Shown piece after piece: positions 1 to 8,621 of a stretch of 64,000 nt of DNA. Origin of the DNA: Ruminococcus sp. (GTDB lineage: Bacteria > Bacillota > Clostridia > Oscillospirales > Ruminococcaceae); contig JAFXXU010000068.1 in assembly GCA_017542125.1 (NCBI GenBank), forward strand, positions 1 to 64,000, read 5' to 3'. Under the pieces are notes generated by a model. That model saw nothing but the letters and a program-made list of their open reading frames with translations, ran no database searches and had not been told where the DNA came from. The position numbers and the translations under genes were made by a program. The first letter of the stretch is position 1. Each line of letters starts with the position of its first letter.

Positions 1-294
1 ATTAAAAAGAGGAATAAGGGTGCGCCTGCATCTCACTGATAAGGTTCCGTCAGGTGCAAGGTGTCAGCCCGATCATAAGCCCATACCCTCTCCTCCGGGG
101 AGGGCAGACCAAGCCTGAGCTTTGCACAGAGTTCCGGGGGTAGGGGCATTAAAAAGAAGTATAAGGGTGCGCCTGCATCTCACTGACAAGGTTCCGTCAG
201 GTGCAAGGTGTCAGCCCGATCATAAGCCCATACCCTCCCCTCCGGGGAGGGCAAACCAAGCCTGAGCTTTGCACAGAGTTCCGGGGGTAGGGGC
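1..294. repeat. Tandem 147-bp intergenic repeat, two copies
   Basis: Positions 1-147 and 148-294 are near-identical copies; a third begins at 295 (ATTAAAAAGAGG) and breaks off inside the ribosome-binding site of the next gene. Each unit contains GGTTCCGTCAGGTGCAA, then AAGCCCATACCCTC and a GC-rich palindrome CCTCCGGGGAGG. Related copies lie near 12690, 40755 (both inverted) and 40998, so this is a dispersed family. No open frame is evident. The copy number may continue left of the window. Confidence 0.9.
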
Positions 295-314
295 ATTAAA
301 AAGAGGTGTTTGCA

Positions 315-1157
315 ATGAGAGAGATAAACGTTTCAGCCGTAGAAGAGACCGTCCGTGAGCTTTGCATCAAGGCTAACCTGCTGCTCCCCCGGGATATGGA
401 GGAGTGTATAGGCTGCGGCGCCAGGGCGGAGGAGTCCCCCGTCGGGAAAGCTGTGTTCGATGATATAATCGAGAATATCCGCGTCGCCAAGGAGGAGAAT
501 ATCCCCATCTGCCAGGACTGCGGTATGGCTGTGGTATTCATCGACATCGGCCAGGAGGTGCATTTCACCGGCGGCTCCCTCACCGATGCCATCAATAAGG
601 GCGTCTCCCGAGGCTATACCGAGGGCAGGCTCCGCTGCTCGGTGGTGGGCGACCCGCTGGAGCGGGTAAACACCGGCGACAATACCCCCGCCGTCCTCCA
701 TATCCGTATAGTGGAGGGGGATAAGGTGAATATCACCGTGGCTCCCAAGGGCTTCGGCTCCGAGAATATGTCCAAGCTCAAGATGATGACCCCCTCCGTC
801 ACCGTGGACGAGGTGGTGGATTGGGTAGTCTCCGTGGTCGCGGAGGCCGGCTCGAACCCCTGCCCCCCCATGGTCATAGGCGTGGGCATCGGCGGCGATT
901 TCGAGAAGTGCGCTTATCTCGCAAAGAAAGCCCTCTGCCGCCCTGTAAGTCAGCGCAACCCCAAGCCCCTCTATGCCGACTTAGAGGCTAAGATGCTGGA
1001 GAAGATCAACCGCCTCGGCATAGGCCCCCAGGGCTTCGGCGGAACCCAGACCTGCCTCGCCGTCAATATAGAGCAGGCTCCGACCCATATCGCCGGGCTG
1101 CCCGTATCGGTGAACGTGGGCTGCCACGTTACCAGACACGCAAGCGCTGAGCTGTAA
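315..1157 (+). CDS. Class I fumarate hydratase, alpha subunit
   Basis: 280 aa. It matches the N-terminal (alpha) half of iron-sulfur class I fumarases and tartrate dehydratases, which reversibly hydrate fumarate to malate. Visible motifs are PICQDCGMAVVF (family form usually PICQDTG), the Cys-bearing GIGGDFEKCAYLAKKAL, and ECIGCGARAEESPVG near residue 35. Cysteines of this type ligate the [4Fe-4S] cluster. I chose ATG 315 because AAGAGGTG at 301-308 is well spaced to it; an in-frame GTG at 306 overlaps that site. The beta subunit normally follows directly, but here a helicase follows, so beta must lie elsewhere or upstream. Fumarase versus tartrate dehydratase cannot be decided from sequence. 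Confidence 0.88.
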   Translation: MREINVSAVEETVRELCIKANLLLPRDMEECIGCGARAEESPVGKAVFDDIIENIRVAKEENIPICQDCGMAVVFIDIGQEVHFTGGSLTDAINKGVSRGYTEGRLRCSVVGDPLERVNTGDNTPAVLHIRIVEGDKVNITVAPKGFGSENMSKLKMMTPSVTVDEVVDWVVSVVAEAGSNPCPPMVIGVGIGGDFEKCAYLAKKALCRPVSQRNPKPLYADLEAKMLEKINRLGIGPQGFGGTQTCLAVNIEQAPTHIAGLPVSVNVGCHVTRHASAEL

Positions 1158-1173
1158 CTGCAGGAGAAATAAT

Positions 1174-4100
1174 GTGAAGCTGGATAAACTCTTGAATGAG
1201 CTGGGCAGGCTGGGCAGGATAGTCACCGCCAGCGAGCTGGATAAGCCCGCGCCGAAAAAGAGCCCCCGCAGGGCTCCCTCGCCGCGGAGGAAGGCCGCTC
1301 CGAAGGCTCCTGCCGAACCCCCTGCGCCCCCGCCGCCGGCACCTCAGAGGCGCCAGTCCTCTGCCGAGGATGAGTGGGACAGGATGTTCGAGCAGTTCCT
1401 CGACAAAAAGGAAAAGCAGGAGGGCAGGCGGATAATCAACCCCCTGAAGGAGGATCAGACCTCCCTGACCCAGGAGCGCCCCGCTGCCCCCGCCCCGCAG
1501 CCCGCTGCCTCAAAGCCCGCAGATGAGTGGGACAGGCAGTTTGAGCAGTTCATGCGGGAAAAGACCGCCTCGGAGGAGCAGGCGCGTATCGGCAGGATGA
1601 CCGAGCTCGCCGTCCCCGAGGGATATATCAACCCCTACAAGGGGGACAAACGCGCCGAGGGCGTCTACTGCGCCGAGATCCCCGACGCGCTTTCGGTGTG
1701 CCTTGACCGCCTGGGCTTCGTGGATGTGGAGTATATCTCCGAGATCACCGGCAAGGATATCTGCGAAACGGTGGGAGCCCTCCGGGGGCTCTGCTACTGC
1801 GACCCCGAAAAATGGGGCGAGTGCTTCTATAAGGGCTGGGTCACAGCCTCGGAGTACCTGAGCGGGAATATGATCAAGCGCTACAACGCCGCCAAGGCTG
1901 CCGAAAAGAAATACGGCAGCTTCTTTACGGTCAACGTTAAGGATGTGGAGAAGGCTCTGCCTCCCCCGCTGGATGCCAAGGATATCTACGCCACCCTGGG
2001 CTCACCCTGGATCCCCGCCGATGTGATCGACGATTTCATCGCCTATATCCTGGGCCCCGCCAATCCCCGCAGGGACACCTCCGAAAAGAACAAGACTATC
2101 CACGACAGCGTTACCGGCGTGTGGGAGATACCCTCGAAGAGCCGCTTCGGACATTCCTCCCGCTCGCTCTATTACGGCACCAACCGCATCGGTGCCCTGC
2201 AGCTTATGGAAAAGCTCCTGAACTGCCGTCAGGTGCAGATATTCGATACCGAGACCAACTCCCAGGGCAAGGCCGTCCGGGTGCTCAACGAGCAGGAGAC
2301 GGTCGCCGCCCTTGAATGTGAAAGGCGTCAGAGAGAGGATTTCTCAGAGTGGCTGTGGAAGGATCCCCGCCGGGGAGAGCGGCTGGAAATGATCTTTGAG
2401 AACAACTTCTCCTCCCGCCGCAGCCGGGTGTTCGACGGCTCCTTCCTCACCTTCCCAGAAATGGCTGAGGATATATCCCTCTACGATTTCCAGAAGGAAG
2501 CCGTAGCCAAGATCCTTTTCACCCCCTCAACTCTGCTGGCTCACGAAGTAGGCTCCGGCAAGACCTTCATTATGGCGGCTGCGGGTATGAAGCTGCGGCA
2601 GCTGGGGCTTTCAAAGCGGAATATGTTCATCGTACCCAACAGCCTTGTGGGGCAGTGGGAGGGCACCTTCCGCCGTATCTACCCCAGGGCGCGGATAATC
2701 GTCATCGACCCGCCCTCCTTCACAAAGGAGAAAAAGCAGCAGACCCTCCGGGCTGTCCGTGACACGGACTTCGATGCGGTGATCATCGCTTTCAGCTGCT
2801 TTGACCGCATACCCCTCTCCGACACCGCCCTCCGGCGGCTACTGACCTTCGATTACGAGGAGATCGCCCGCTGCATCGCCCAGCACGGCAGCGAGCCCAA
2901 GGCCCTGCATCAGAAGAGGATATCCCTGCTGAGCCGCATAAAGGCTCTGGAGGTCAGCGAAAAGAGCGCCGACCCGGAGGAGATGACCTTTGATGCCCTG
3001 GGCATCACGGCTCTGTTCCTGGATGAGGCTCACAACTACAAGAACATCCCCATCGACTCCTCTGCACAGCTGATCGGCGTGAATGTGAGGGGCTCGGATA
3101 AGTGCGCCCGAATGCTTGAAAAGGTGCGCCACACCCTCCGCACGGGGCGCTGCGCTGTCTTTGCCACGGGCACTCCCATAACCAACTCCATCTCCGACGC
3201 CTACACCGTTCAGAGGTATCTGCAGTTCGGAGACCTGAAAGAGCTGGGTCTGCGCAGCTTTGACAGCTGGGTAGGTATGTTTGCCGAGGCCAAGACCGAT
3301 TTTGAGATCGACGTTGACACCTCGGGCTACCGTATGTGCCGCAGGCTCAGGACATTCCACAACCTCCCGGAGCTGACCGCTCTCTTTTCGGATGCCGCCC
3401 ACTTCCACAAGACCGACGGCAACCGCGAGATCCCCGATTTTGCCGGCCACGACGACTGCACCGTTCCCAAGTGCGAGGCGCTGGCCCAGTATCTGCGGGA
3501 GATCTCGGAGCGTGCCGAGACCGTTCGCCGGGGCGAGATAGACGGCGCCGTGGACAATATGCTCAAAATAACCACCGACGGCAGAAAGGCAGCCCTGGAC
3601 ATCAGGCTGGTGGTGCCGGAGGCAGGCGAGCAGGAGAAAAGCAAGGTGCGCTTCTGCGCTCAGAACGTTTATGAGATATGGTCATCGGATGAAAAGCGTG
3701 AGAACACCCAGCTGGTGTTCTGCGATATCTCCACCCCCAAGGCGGAGTTCAACATCTACGATGAGCTGAAACGCCTGCTCACAGAAAAGGGCATCCCTGA
3801 AAAGGAGATAGAGTTCATCCACTCCTTCGACACCGACGAGGAGCGGGTGGAGCTCTTTGAGCGGGTCAATGAGGGCAAGGTACGGGTCCTTATGGGCTCC
3901 ACCTTCAAGCTGGGTACCGGCGTCAACGTTCAGAAGCGCCTCAAAGCGGTGCATCACCTGGATGTGCCCTGGAGGCCCTCGGATATGATCCAGCGGGAGG
4001 GGCGCATACTCCGTCCCGGCAATATGAACAAGAGCGTCAGGATATTCAGATACATCACCGAGGGCAGCTTCGACGCCTACTCCTGGCAGCTGCTGGAAAC

Positions 4101-4797
4101 AAAGCAGAGCTTCATCACTCAGCTGCTTGCCAACGAGCTGGTGGACCGCAGCGGCACCGAGGTGGATAATGCCGTCCTCAGCTATGCCGAGGTCAAGGCG
4201 CTGGCTGTGGGCAATCCCCTTATCAAGCAGCGCATCGAGACCGCAAACCAGCTCTCGCGGTTCAAGATACTCCAGCGGCAGCAGTGGCAGCGCAGAGCCT
4301 ACCTCCACGAGAGGCTTGAGGCTATCCCCGGCGAGCGGGAAAAGCTCCTGGAGCTCCTCGCCGCCGCAAGAGATGACCTGGAAGAGCTCCGCAAGCCCGA
4401 AAATGCCGTTACCGCCGATAACAGGACAGCCCTCCGCGAGGCGCTGGAAGCCGCCGTATCCTCCGGGACGTTCAGCACGGATACTATCTGCGAGCACCGG
4501 GGCTTTAAGGTCAGCCTCCAGCCCAATATGCTCAAAACACGCCCCGCCGTAAGGCTCGAACGCCGCGGCTGCTATTTCACCGAGCTGGGCGAAAGCCCCC
4601 TCGGATATCCTGTGAGAGTCGATAACGCCCTCGACCGCATCCCCGACTTCATCGAGGAGCAGGAGGAGCGTATCTCCGAGCTGGAACGCGAAAACGTGGA
4701 CGCCCAGACCGAGCTGGATATCAATAAGAATTACCTCGCCGATATCGAACGCTGCGAAAAAGAACTCGCCCGCATCGACACCCAGCTCTCAACCTGA
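1174..4797 (+). CDS. SNF2-like DEAD/DEAH-box helicase, methylase-less
   Basis: 1207 aa, GTG start 7 nt after CAGGAG. The N-terminus is Pro/Ala/Lys-rich and carries a duplicated motif: EDEWDRMFEQF (about residue 66) and ADEWDRQFEQF (about 116). Helicase motifs follow: Walker A EVGSGKT (about 458), VPNSLVGQW, DEAH in LFLDEAHNYKN (about 616), FATGTPITNS, and motif VI QREGRILRPG (about 940). The last 200 residues are predicted coiled coil. The region 150-300 (VTASEYLSGN, LGSPWIP) resembles the spacer of the large adenine-methylase/helicase proteins carried by conjugative elements and phages, but no NPPY methylase motif is present. It starts 16 bp after the fumarase gene. The role is unknown; DNA remodelling is inferred. 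Confidence 0.75.
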   Translation: MKLDKLLNELGRLGRIVTASELDKPAPKKSPRRAPSPRRKAAPKAPAEPPAPPPPAPQRRQSSAEDEWDRMFEQFLDKKEKQEGRRIINPLKEDQTSLTQERPAAPAPQPAASKPADEWDRQFEQFMREKTASEEQARIGRMTELAVPEGYINPYKGDKRAEGVYCAEIPDALSVCLDRLGFVDVEYISEITGKDICETVGALRGLCYCDPEKWGECFYKGWVTASEYLSGNMIKRYNAAKAAEKKYGSFFTVNVKDVEKALPPPLDAKDIYATLGSPWIPADVIDDFIAYILGPANPRRDTSEKNKTIHDSVTGVWEIPSKSRFGHSSRSLYYGTNRIGALQLMEKLLNCRQVQIFDTETNSQGKAVRVLNEQETVAALECERRQREDFSEWLWKDPRRGERLEMIFENNFSSRRSRVFDGSFLTFPEMAEDISLYDFQKEAVAKILFTPSTLLAHEVGSGKTFIMAAAGMKLRQLGLSKRNMFIVPNSLVGQWEGTFRRIYPRARIIVIDPPSFTKEKKQQTLRAVRDTDFDAVIIAFSCFDRIPLSDTALRRLLTFDYEEIARCIAQHGSEPKALHQKRISLLSRIKALEVSEKSADPEEMTFDALGITALFLDEAHNYKNIPIDSSAQLIGVNVRGSDKCARMLEKVRHTLRTGRCAVFATGTPITNSISDAYTVQRYLQFGDLKELGLRSFDSWVGMFAEAKTDFEIDVDTSGYRMCRRLRTFHNLPELTALFSDAAHFHKTDGNREIPDFAGHDDCTVPKCEALAQYLREISERAETVRRGEIDGAVDNMLKITTDGRKAALDIRLVVPEAGEQEKSKVRFCAQNVYEIWSSDEKRENTQLVFCDISTPKAEFNIYDELKRLLTEKGIPEKEIEFIHSFDTDEERVELFERVNEGKVRVLMGSTFKLGTGVNVQKRLKAVHHLDVPWRPSDMIQREGRILRPGNMNKSVRIFRYITEGSFDAYSWQLLETKQSFITQLLANELVDRSGTEVDNAVLSYAEVKALAVGNPLIKQRIETANQLSRFKILQRQQWQRRAYLHERLEAIPGEREKLLELLAAARDDLEELRKPENAVTADNRTALREALEAAVSSGTFSTDTICEHRGFKVSLQPNMLKTRPAVRLERRGCYFTELGESPLGYPVRVDNALDRIPDFIEEQEERISELERENVDAQTELDINKNYLADIERCEKELARIDTQLST

Positions 4798-4956
4798 TCA
4801 TGCCCTTTGCTCAGTTATTTGCCCCCGGCTTTCTGAGGGGTGACATTCCCTGAACAGGACTAACTGGGGGAGAGCGAAAGCCCCGGCAGCTATGAACCAA
4901 GGTATGACACCCCCGCAGAGAGGCGGGGCGAATAGATAAGTAAAGGAGGGGACGGG
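4798..4956 (+). promoter_or_regulatory. Structured 159-nt leader/spacer before histidine kinase
   Basis: No gene. A stem GGCTTTC (4827-4833) pairs with GAAAGCC (4876-4882), and a second hairpin CCCCGC (4911-4916) pairs with GCGGGG (4923-4928) just ahead of the strong AAAGGAGG site of the kinase gene. It could be read-through terminator structure for the helicase or a regulatory leader. I do not recognise a known riboswitch class. Confidence 0.4.
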
Positions 4957-6033
4957 ATGAACAGGCTTGTTGAGAAGGTTGCGCTGGCACTGCTTTGTGT
5001 GATAAGTTTCAGTTTATCGCCGTCGTCCTCGGCGCCGGTGGCGGGGCTGTTGATAACACTTGGGTGTTCGGGGGCAATATCCCTATTACAGGAATCGAAG
5101 GCGGCTTATGCGCTGGTACTGTTGAACGCCTTTGCCTGCGTACCTTTGCCGATAGTATTCTGTGCTTTGCCGCTTATACTATACGATGCATTATGGCTGC
5201 GGAAGCCTTATCTTGCGGCGCCTGCGCTGCTGACCCTGGCCGACCCGGGTGCTCTGACCACAGAGCAGCTGGTGCTTACGGCGGCGGGCTCGGCGATAGC
5301 TGTGGTGATGTATCTGCGGGTGTCCTCTCTGGAGAAAACGGTAAGCAGTCTTTTGGAGCTGCGTGACGAGGCAGAGAGCAAGAACATCCGGCTCTCCGAC
5401 CGCAACGCGCGGCTTCTGGAGGCTCAGGACAACGAGCTGCGGCTTGCGACTCTGCGGGAGCGCAACCGCATAGCTAGGGAGATACACGACAACGTAGGCC
5501 ATATGCTGACGCGGTCGCTGCTGCAATCGGGGGCGCTGCTGGTCATCAACAAGGACGAAAACCTCAAAGAGCCTCTGACCGAGCTTAAGGACACGCTGAA
5601 CACGGCGATGACCAGCATCCGCCAGAGCGTCCACGACCTTCATGATGACTCGATAGATTTTGACGCAGTAGTCAAGGAGAGCATCAGCTCCGTCTCGGAC
5701 AGGTTCAATGTCAGATACGAAAACGACGCCGGGGAGCTTCCGGTGCGGATAAGGCTGTGCTTTCTGGCAGTTATAAAAGAGGGCCTCTCCAACGCGGTGA
5801 AGCACTCAAACGGCGACAGTATAACGATAGCCGTCCGGGAGCATCCTGCCTTTTTCCAGCTTACGGTAGAGGACAACGGCTCCTGCCGGAATATGGGCAG
5901 CTCGGACGGCATAGGCCTGCAGAATATGCGTGACAGGGCGGAGTCGCTGGGGGGAGTAATAAACTTCTCAGCCTCGGAGGACGGCTTCCGCATCTTTATG
6001 ACAGTACCTAAGAAGGGGGAAAACAAGCAATGA
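4957..6033 (+). CDS. NarL/LuxR-type sensor histidine kinase
   Basis: 358 aa. The first 120 residues are hydrophobic (several membrane segments, no large extracellular domain), then a coiled coil (about 125-165), then a HisKA_3 dimerisation domain with RIAREIHDNVGH (phospho-acceptor His about 177). The C-terminal ATPase domain has an N-box (EGLSNAVKHSN) and a G-box (DGIGLQNM). The start follows AAAGGAGG with 7-nt spacing. It overlaps the next gene by 4 bp (ATGA), so kinase and regulator are translationally coupled. It should autophosphorylate and pass phosphate to that regulator. The signal is unknown; the membrane-embedded sensor resembles kinases that sense membrane or envelope state, which is inference. 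Confidence 0.9.
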   Translation: MNRLVEKVALALLCVISFSLSPSSSAPVAGLLITLGCSGAISLLQESKAAYALVLLNAFACVPLPIVFCALPLILYDALWLRKPYLAAPALLTLADPGALTTEQLVLTAAGSAIAVVMYLRVSSLEKTVSSLLELRDEAESKNIRLSDRNARLLEAQDNELRLATLRERNRIAREIHDNVGHMLTRSLLQSGALLVINKDENLKEPLTELKDTLNTAMTSIRQSVHDLHDDSIDFDAVVKESISSVSDRFNVRYENDAGELPVRIRLCFLAVIKEGLSNAVKHSNGDSITIAVREHPAFFQLTVEDNGSCRNMGSSDGIGLQNMRDRAESLGGVINFSASEDGFRIFMTVPKKGENKQ

Positions 6034-6656
6034 ACATAGTAGTCATTGACGACGACAAGCTGGTCTCGCTGTCGCTGAAGACCATACTTGAGAGCACGGG
6101 TCACATAAAAGTCACAGCGATAGGGGGCAGCGGCGAGGACGCACTCCGTCTGTACCCCGAGCACAAGCCGGAGGTGCTGCTCATGGACATCCGGATGGAG
6201 GGGATGACGGGACTTGAAGCGGGAGAGAAGCTGCTCCGGGACTATCCGGATGCGAAGATACTTTACCTCACCACCTTCTCGGACGATGAATACATAGTAA
6301 AGGCGCTGACCATCGGGGCGAAGGGCTACATCCTGAAACAGGATTTTGAGGGCATCGCTCCGGCGCTGGAGATAGTAGCCAAGGGTCAGAGCGTATTCGG
6401 CGGGAAAGTAATGGACAAGCTGCCGGAGCTTATGAAGCAGAAGCGGGAATTTGACTGGACGGAGCACGGCATCAGTGACAAAGAGCGGGAGATCATCGAG
6501 CTTGTAGCGAAGGGGCTGTCGAACAAAGAGATAGCGTCGGAGCTATATTTGAGTGAGGGAACGGTAAGGAACTATTTAAGCACATTGCTGGAGAAGCTTG
6601 ATCTGCGGGACAGAACGCAGCTGGCGGTATTTTACTATACGGAGATAAAAGGATAA
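6030..6656 (+). CDS. NarL-family response regulator
   Basis: 208 aa. The receiver domain has the acidic pair in VVIDDDK and phospho-acceptor Asp about 53 (LLMDIRMEGMTG), then the conserved Thr (LTTF) and Lys (YILKQ). The C-terminal LuxR helix-turn-helix is plain (SDKEREIIELVAKGLSNKEI, then SEGTVRNYLS). It is a DNA-binding transcription regulator paired with the kinase it overlaps. Target genes are not shown; the adjacent MATE transporter has its own strong promoter and is only a candidate. Confidence 0.93.
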   Translation: MNIVVIDDDKLVSLSLKTILESTGHIKVTAIGGSGEDALRLYPEHKPEVLLMDIRMEGMTGLEAGEKLLRDYPDAKILYLTTFSDDEYIVKALTIGAKGYILKQDFEGIAPALEIVAKGQSVFGGKVMDKLPELMKQKREFDWTEHGISDKEREIIELVAKGLSNKEIASELYLSEGTVRNYLSTLLEKLDLRDRTQLAVFYYTEIKG

Positions 6657-6678
6657 AAAGCTCCGCACAAACCAAACA

Positions 6679-6726
6679 TCAAGGCACAAAGCCCCTGGAC
6701 CTCGCAATATGGGCTTTGTGCCTTGA
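6679..6726. terminator. 16-bp perfect inverted repeat after the two-component genes
   Basis: 6679-6694 (TCAAGGCACAAAGCCC) pairs without mismatch with 6711-6726 across a 16-nt loop. It lies 22 bp after the regulator stop and probably ends that transcript, although the trailing T-tract is weak (CGCTTTCTTTG). The 17-mer CATCAAGGCACAAAGCC of its left arm recurs at 33610-33626. Confidence 0.55.
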
Positions 6727-6771
6727 CGCTTTCTTTGTGCGTAATTGTCGCTTTTTCCCACCCTCTTAGAC

Positions 6772-6800
6772 TTGACATATGACGCTCTTAGATGTATAAT
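6772..6800 (+). promoter_or_regulatory. Sigma-A promoter for the MATE gene
   Basis: TTGACA at 6772-6777, 17 bp, TATAAT at 6795-6800: a perfect consensus. It implies a leader of about 75 nt before the gene at 6882. Confidence 0.88.
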
Positions 6801-6881
6801 ATTAATATCTATGCCGCTTTAAACCGTGCGGCTTCGTGCTTGTATCTTAAATCGCTTCGTTTATAAAGGAATTCCTGCTGT

Positions 6882-8597
6882 ATGATAAAAAAACTGTTTA
6901 AACAAATGCTGCTTACGCAAATACTGTCTTCAATGACAGTTATGCTCTGTATGCTCATCGACAGCATCGTCATAGGCCGCTTCCTGGGCGTTGATTCAAT
7001 GACCGCCTATGGATTCTCAACGCCTATCCTCCTCGTCTTCGCCGCTCTGGGGAATATGGTCTCCGCCGGCGTCCAGGTGCTGTGCGGTAAGGCTATGGGC
7101 AGCGGCGACAGGAAAGGCGCCCACGCCTGCTTCTCTGTCTCGGTCTTCATTATGCTGGCGATCTCTGTCGTCGGCGTGGCTGGAGTTATGCTCTTTACCG
7201 ACCAGATCTGCGAGATCCTCGGCGCCGGTAAGCCTACCCCCGATAATGATGTCTTCTTCTTGACTAAGGATTACCTCCGCGGCTTCATCATCGGCGCACC
7301 CGCTTTCCTCTCTGCACAGATCATGGTGCCCTATATGCAGATCTCCGGCGAAAGGCTCCGGCTTGTTATCGCCGTAGCCCTTATGACCGTCTCGGATATA
7401 ATCTTCGATATCCTCAACGTCCTCGTCTTCGACGGCGGGACCTTCGGTATGGGGCTCGCCTCAAGCCTGAGCTACTACATAGCCTTTATCATCGGCGTGC
7501 TCTATTTCTTCAAGCGGGACTGCCTGTTCCGGTTCAGGCTCAGGCTCATAAAAGCCAAGGTCATCGGGCATCTTATAAGAGACGGTATGCCCACCCTCAT
7601 AAATCAGATCAGCCTCGTGCTGCTGATGTATTCGTTCAACACCATGCTGGCCGATGTGGGAGGGAACCACGCAGTTGCGGCATATTCGGTAATATCCTCC
7701 GTCGGGAACATATGCTATTCCTTCGGCTCGGGCATAGCCGCCGTGGCGCTGATGCTTTCTTCGATCTTTTACAGCGATGAGGACAGGGGCACCCTGATAC
7801 ATCTGGTGTTCACTATGACCACCGTCGCCATAGTCATATGCGGTGCGGTCACGGCGCTGGTGCTGATCTTCGCGGAGCCTATGGTAATGCTCTTCCTGAA
7901 CGATGCCGATGCAAAGGGCATGGCGATAACGGGTCTGCGGTTCTTTGCGCTTTCGCTGGTGCCCTGCGCCATAAATACCAACTTCAAGAACTTCTATCAG
8001 GGCATCGACCGCGCCGTGCTGACCCAGGCCATCTCGATACTGCAGAATTTCGCCCTGACGGCTCTGGCAGCCTTTGTGCTTTCGAGATTTATGGGCGTCA
8101 ACGGTATCTGGATGGGCTTCGTCACCGGAGAGACCCTGACGCTGGTCGTTATCTCGGCTATCGTGTTCATAAGCCGCAAAAAGGTGAAGATCTCGGGCGA
8201 GGCCTTCTCGCTGCTGCCCGACAGCTTCGGTCAAAGCGACCATACGCCCCTTGAAATGATGCTTACCTCCCCGGAGGATGTGGAAAAAGCCTCTGCCGCC
8301 GTGGCGGGCTACTGCCGGGAGAACGGCCTCGGAGAGGGGCTGGATACTGAGCTCCCCGAGGATGTGAGGGTGATGTGCCAGAGCATCGTGGAGAACGGCT
8401 TCGCTGGCAGAAAGAAGCGCTGGATCGAGATGCGCCTTATCGACAAAAACGGCACCCCCGTACTGAGGATCCGTGATAACTGCGAGAGCTTCAACCCCTA
8501 CAAGTACTTAAAGCAGACGGGCAAGGATCTTTCGCGGATAAGCGTTGCCGACTATGCCAATTCTCTGGGGCTCAACAGCCTCAAGCTCATATACTGA
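6882..8597 (+). CDS. MATE-family efflux transporter fused to ATPase-like domain
   Basis: 571 aa. Residues 1-440 form a MATE/NorM-like twelve-helix transporter (opening MIKKLFKQMLLTQILSSM, with the paired pseudo-symmetric halves). From about 445 the chain leaves the membrane and continues as a soluble domain of about 125 aa with features of the GHKL/RsbW-type ATPase fold: an N-box-like SIVENGF (about 502-508), a DN pair in IRDNCESFNP (about 532) and a terminal GLNSLKL. Ordinary MATE proteins (about 450 aa) lack this. Transport of drugs or metabolites by ion antiport is the family function; the attached domain suggests nucleotide or anti-sigma-like control, which is inference. AAAGGA lies 10-11 nt before the ATG. 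Confidence 0.85.
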   Translation: MIKKLFKQMLLTQILSSMTVMLCMLIDSIVIGRFLGVDSMTAYGFSTPILLVFAALGNMVSAGVQVLCGKAMGSGDRKGAHACFSVSVFIMLAISVVGVAGVMLFTDQICEILGAGKPTPDNDVFFLTKDYLRGFIIGAPAFLSAQIMVPYMQISGERLRLVIAVALMTVSDIIFDILNVLVFDGGTFGMGLASSLSYYIAFIIGVLYFFKRDCLFRFRLRLIKAKVIGHLIRDGMPTLINQISLVLLMYSFNTMLADVGGNHAVAAYSVISSVGNICYSFGSGIAAVALMLSSIFYSDEDRGTLIHLVFTMTTVAIVICGAVTALVLIFAEPMVMLFLNDADAKGMAITGLRFFALSLVPCAINTNFKNFYQGIDRAVLTQAISILQNFALTALAAFVLSRFMGVNGIWMGFVTGETLTLVVISAIVFISRKKVKISGEAFSLLPDSFGQSDHTPLEMMLTSPEDVEKASAAVAGYCRENGLGEGLDTELPEDVRVMCQSIVENGFAGRKKRWIEMRLIDKNGTPVLRIRDNCESFNPYKYLKQTGKDLSRISVADYANSLGLNSLKLIY

Positions 8598-8621
8598 TAC
8601 AAGGACGAAAGGAAACCAGAA

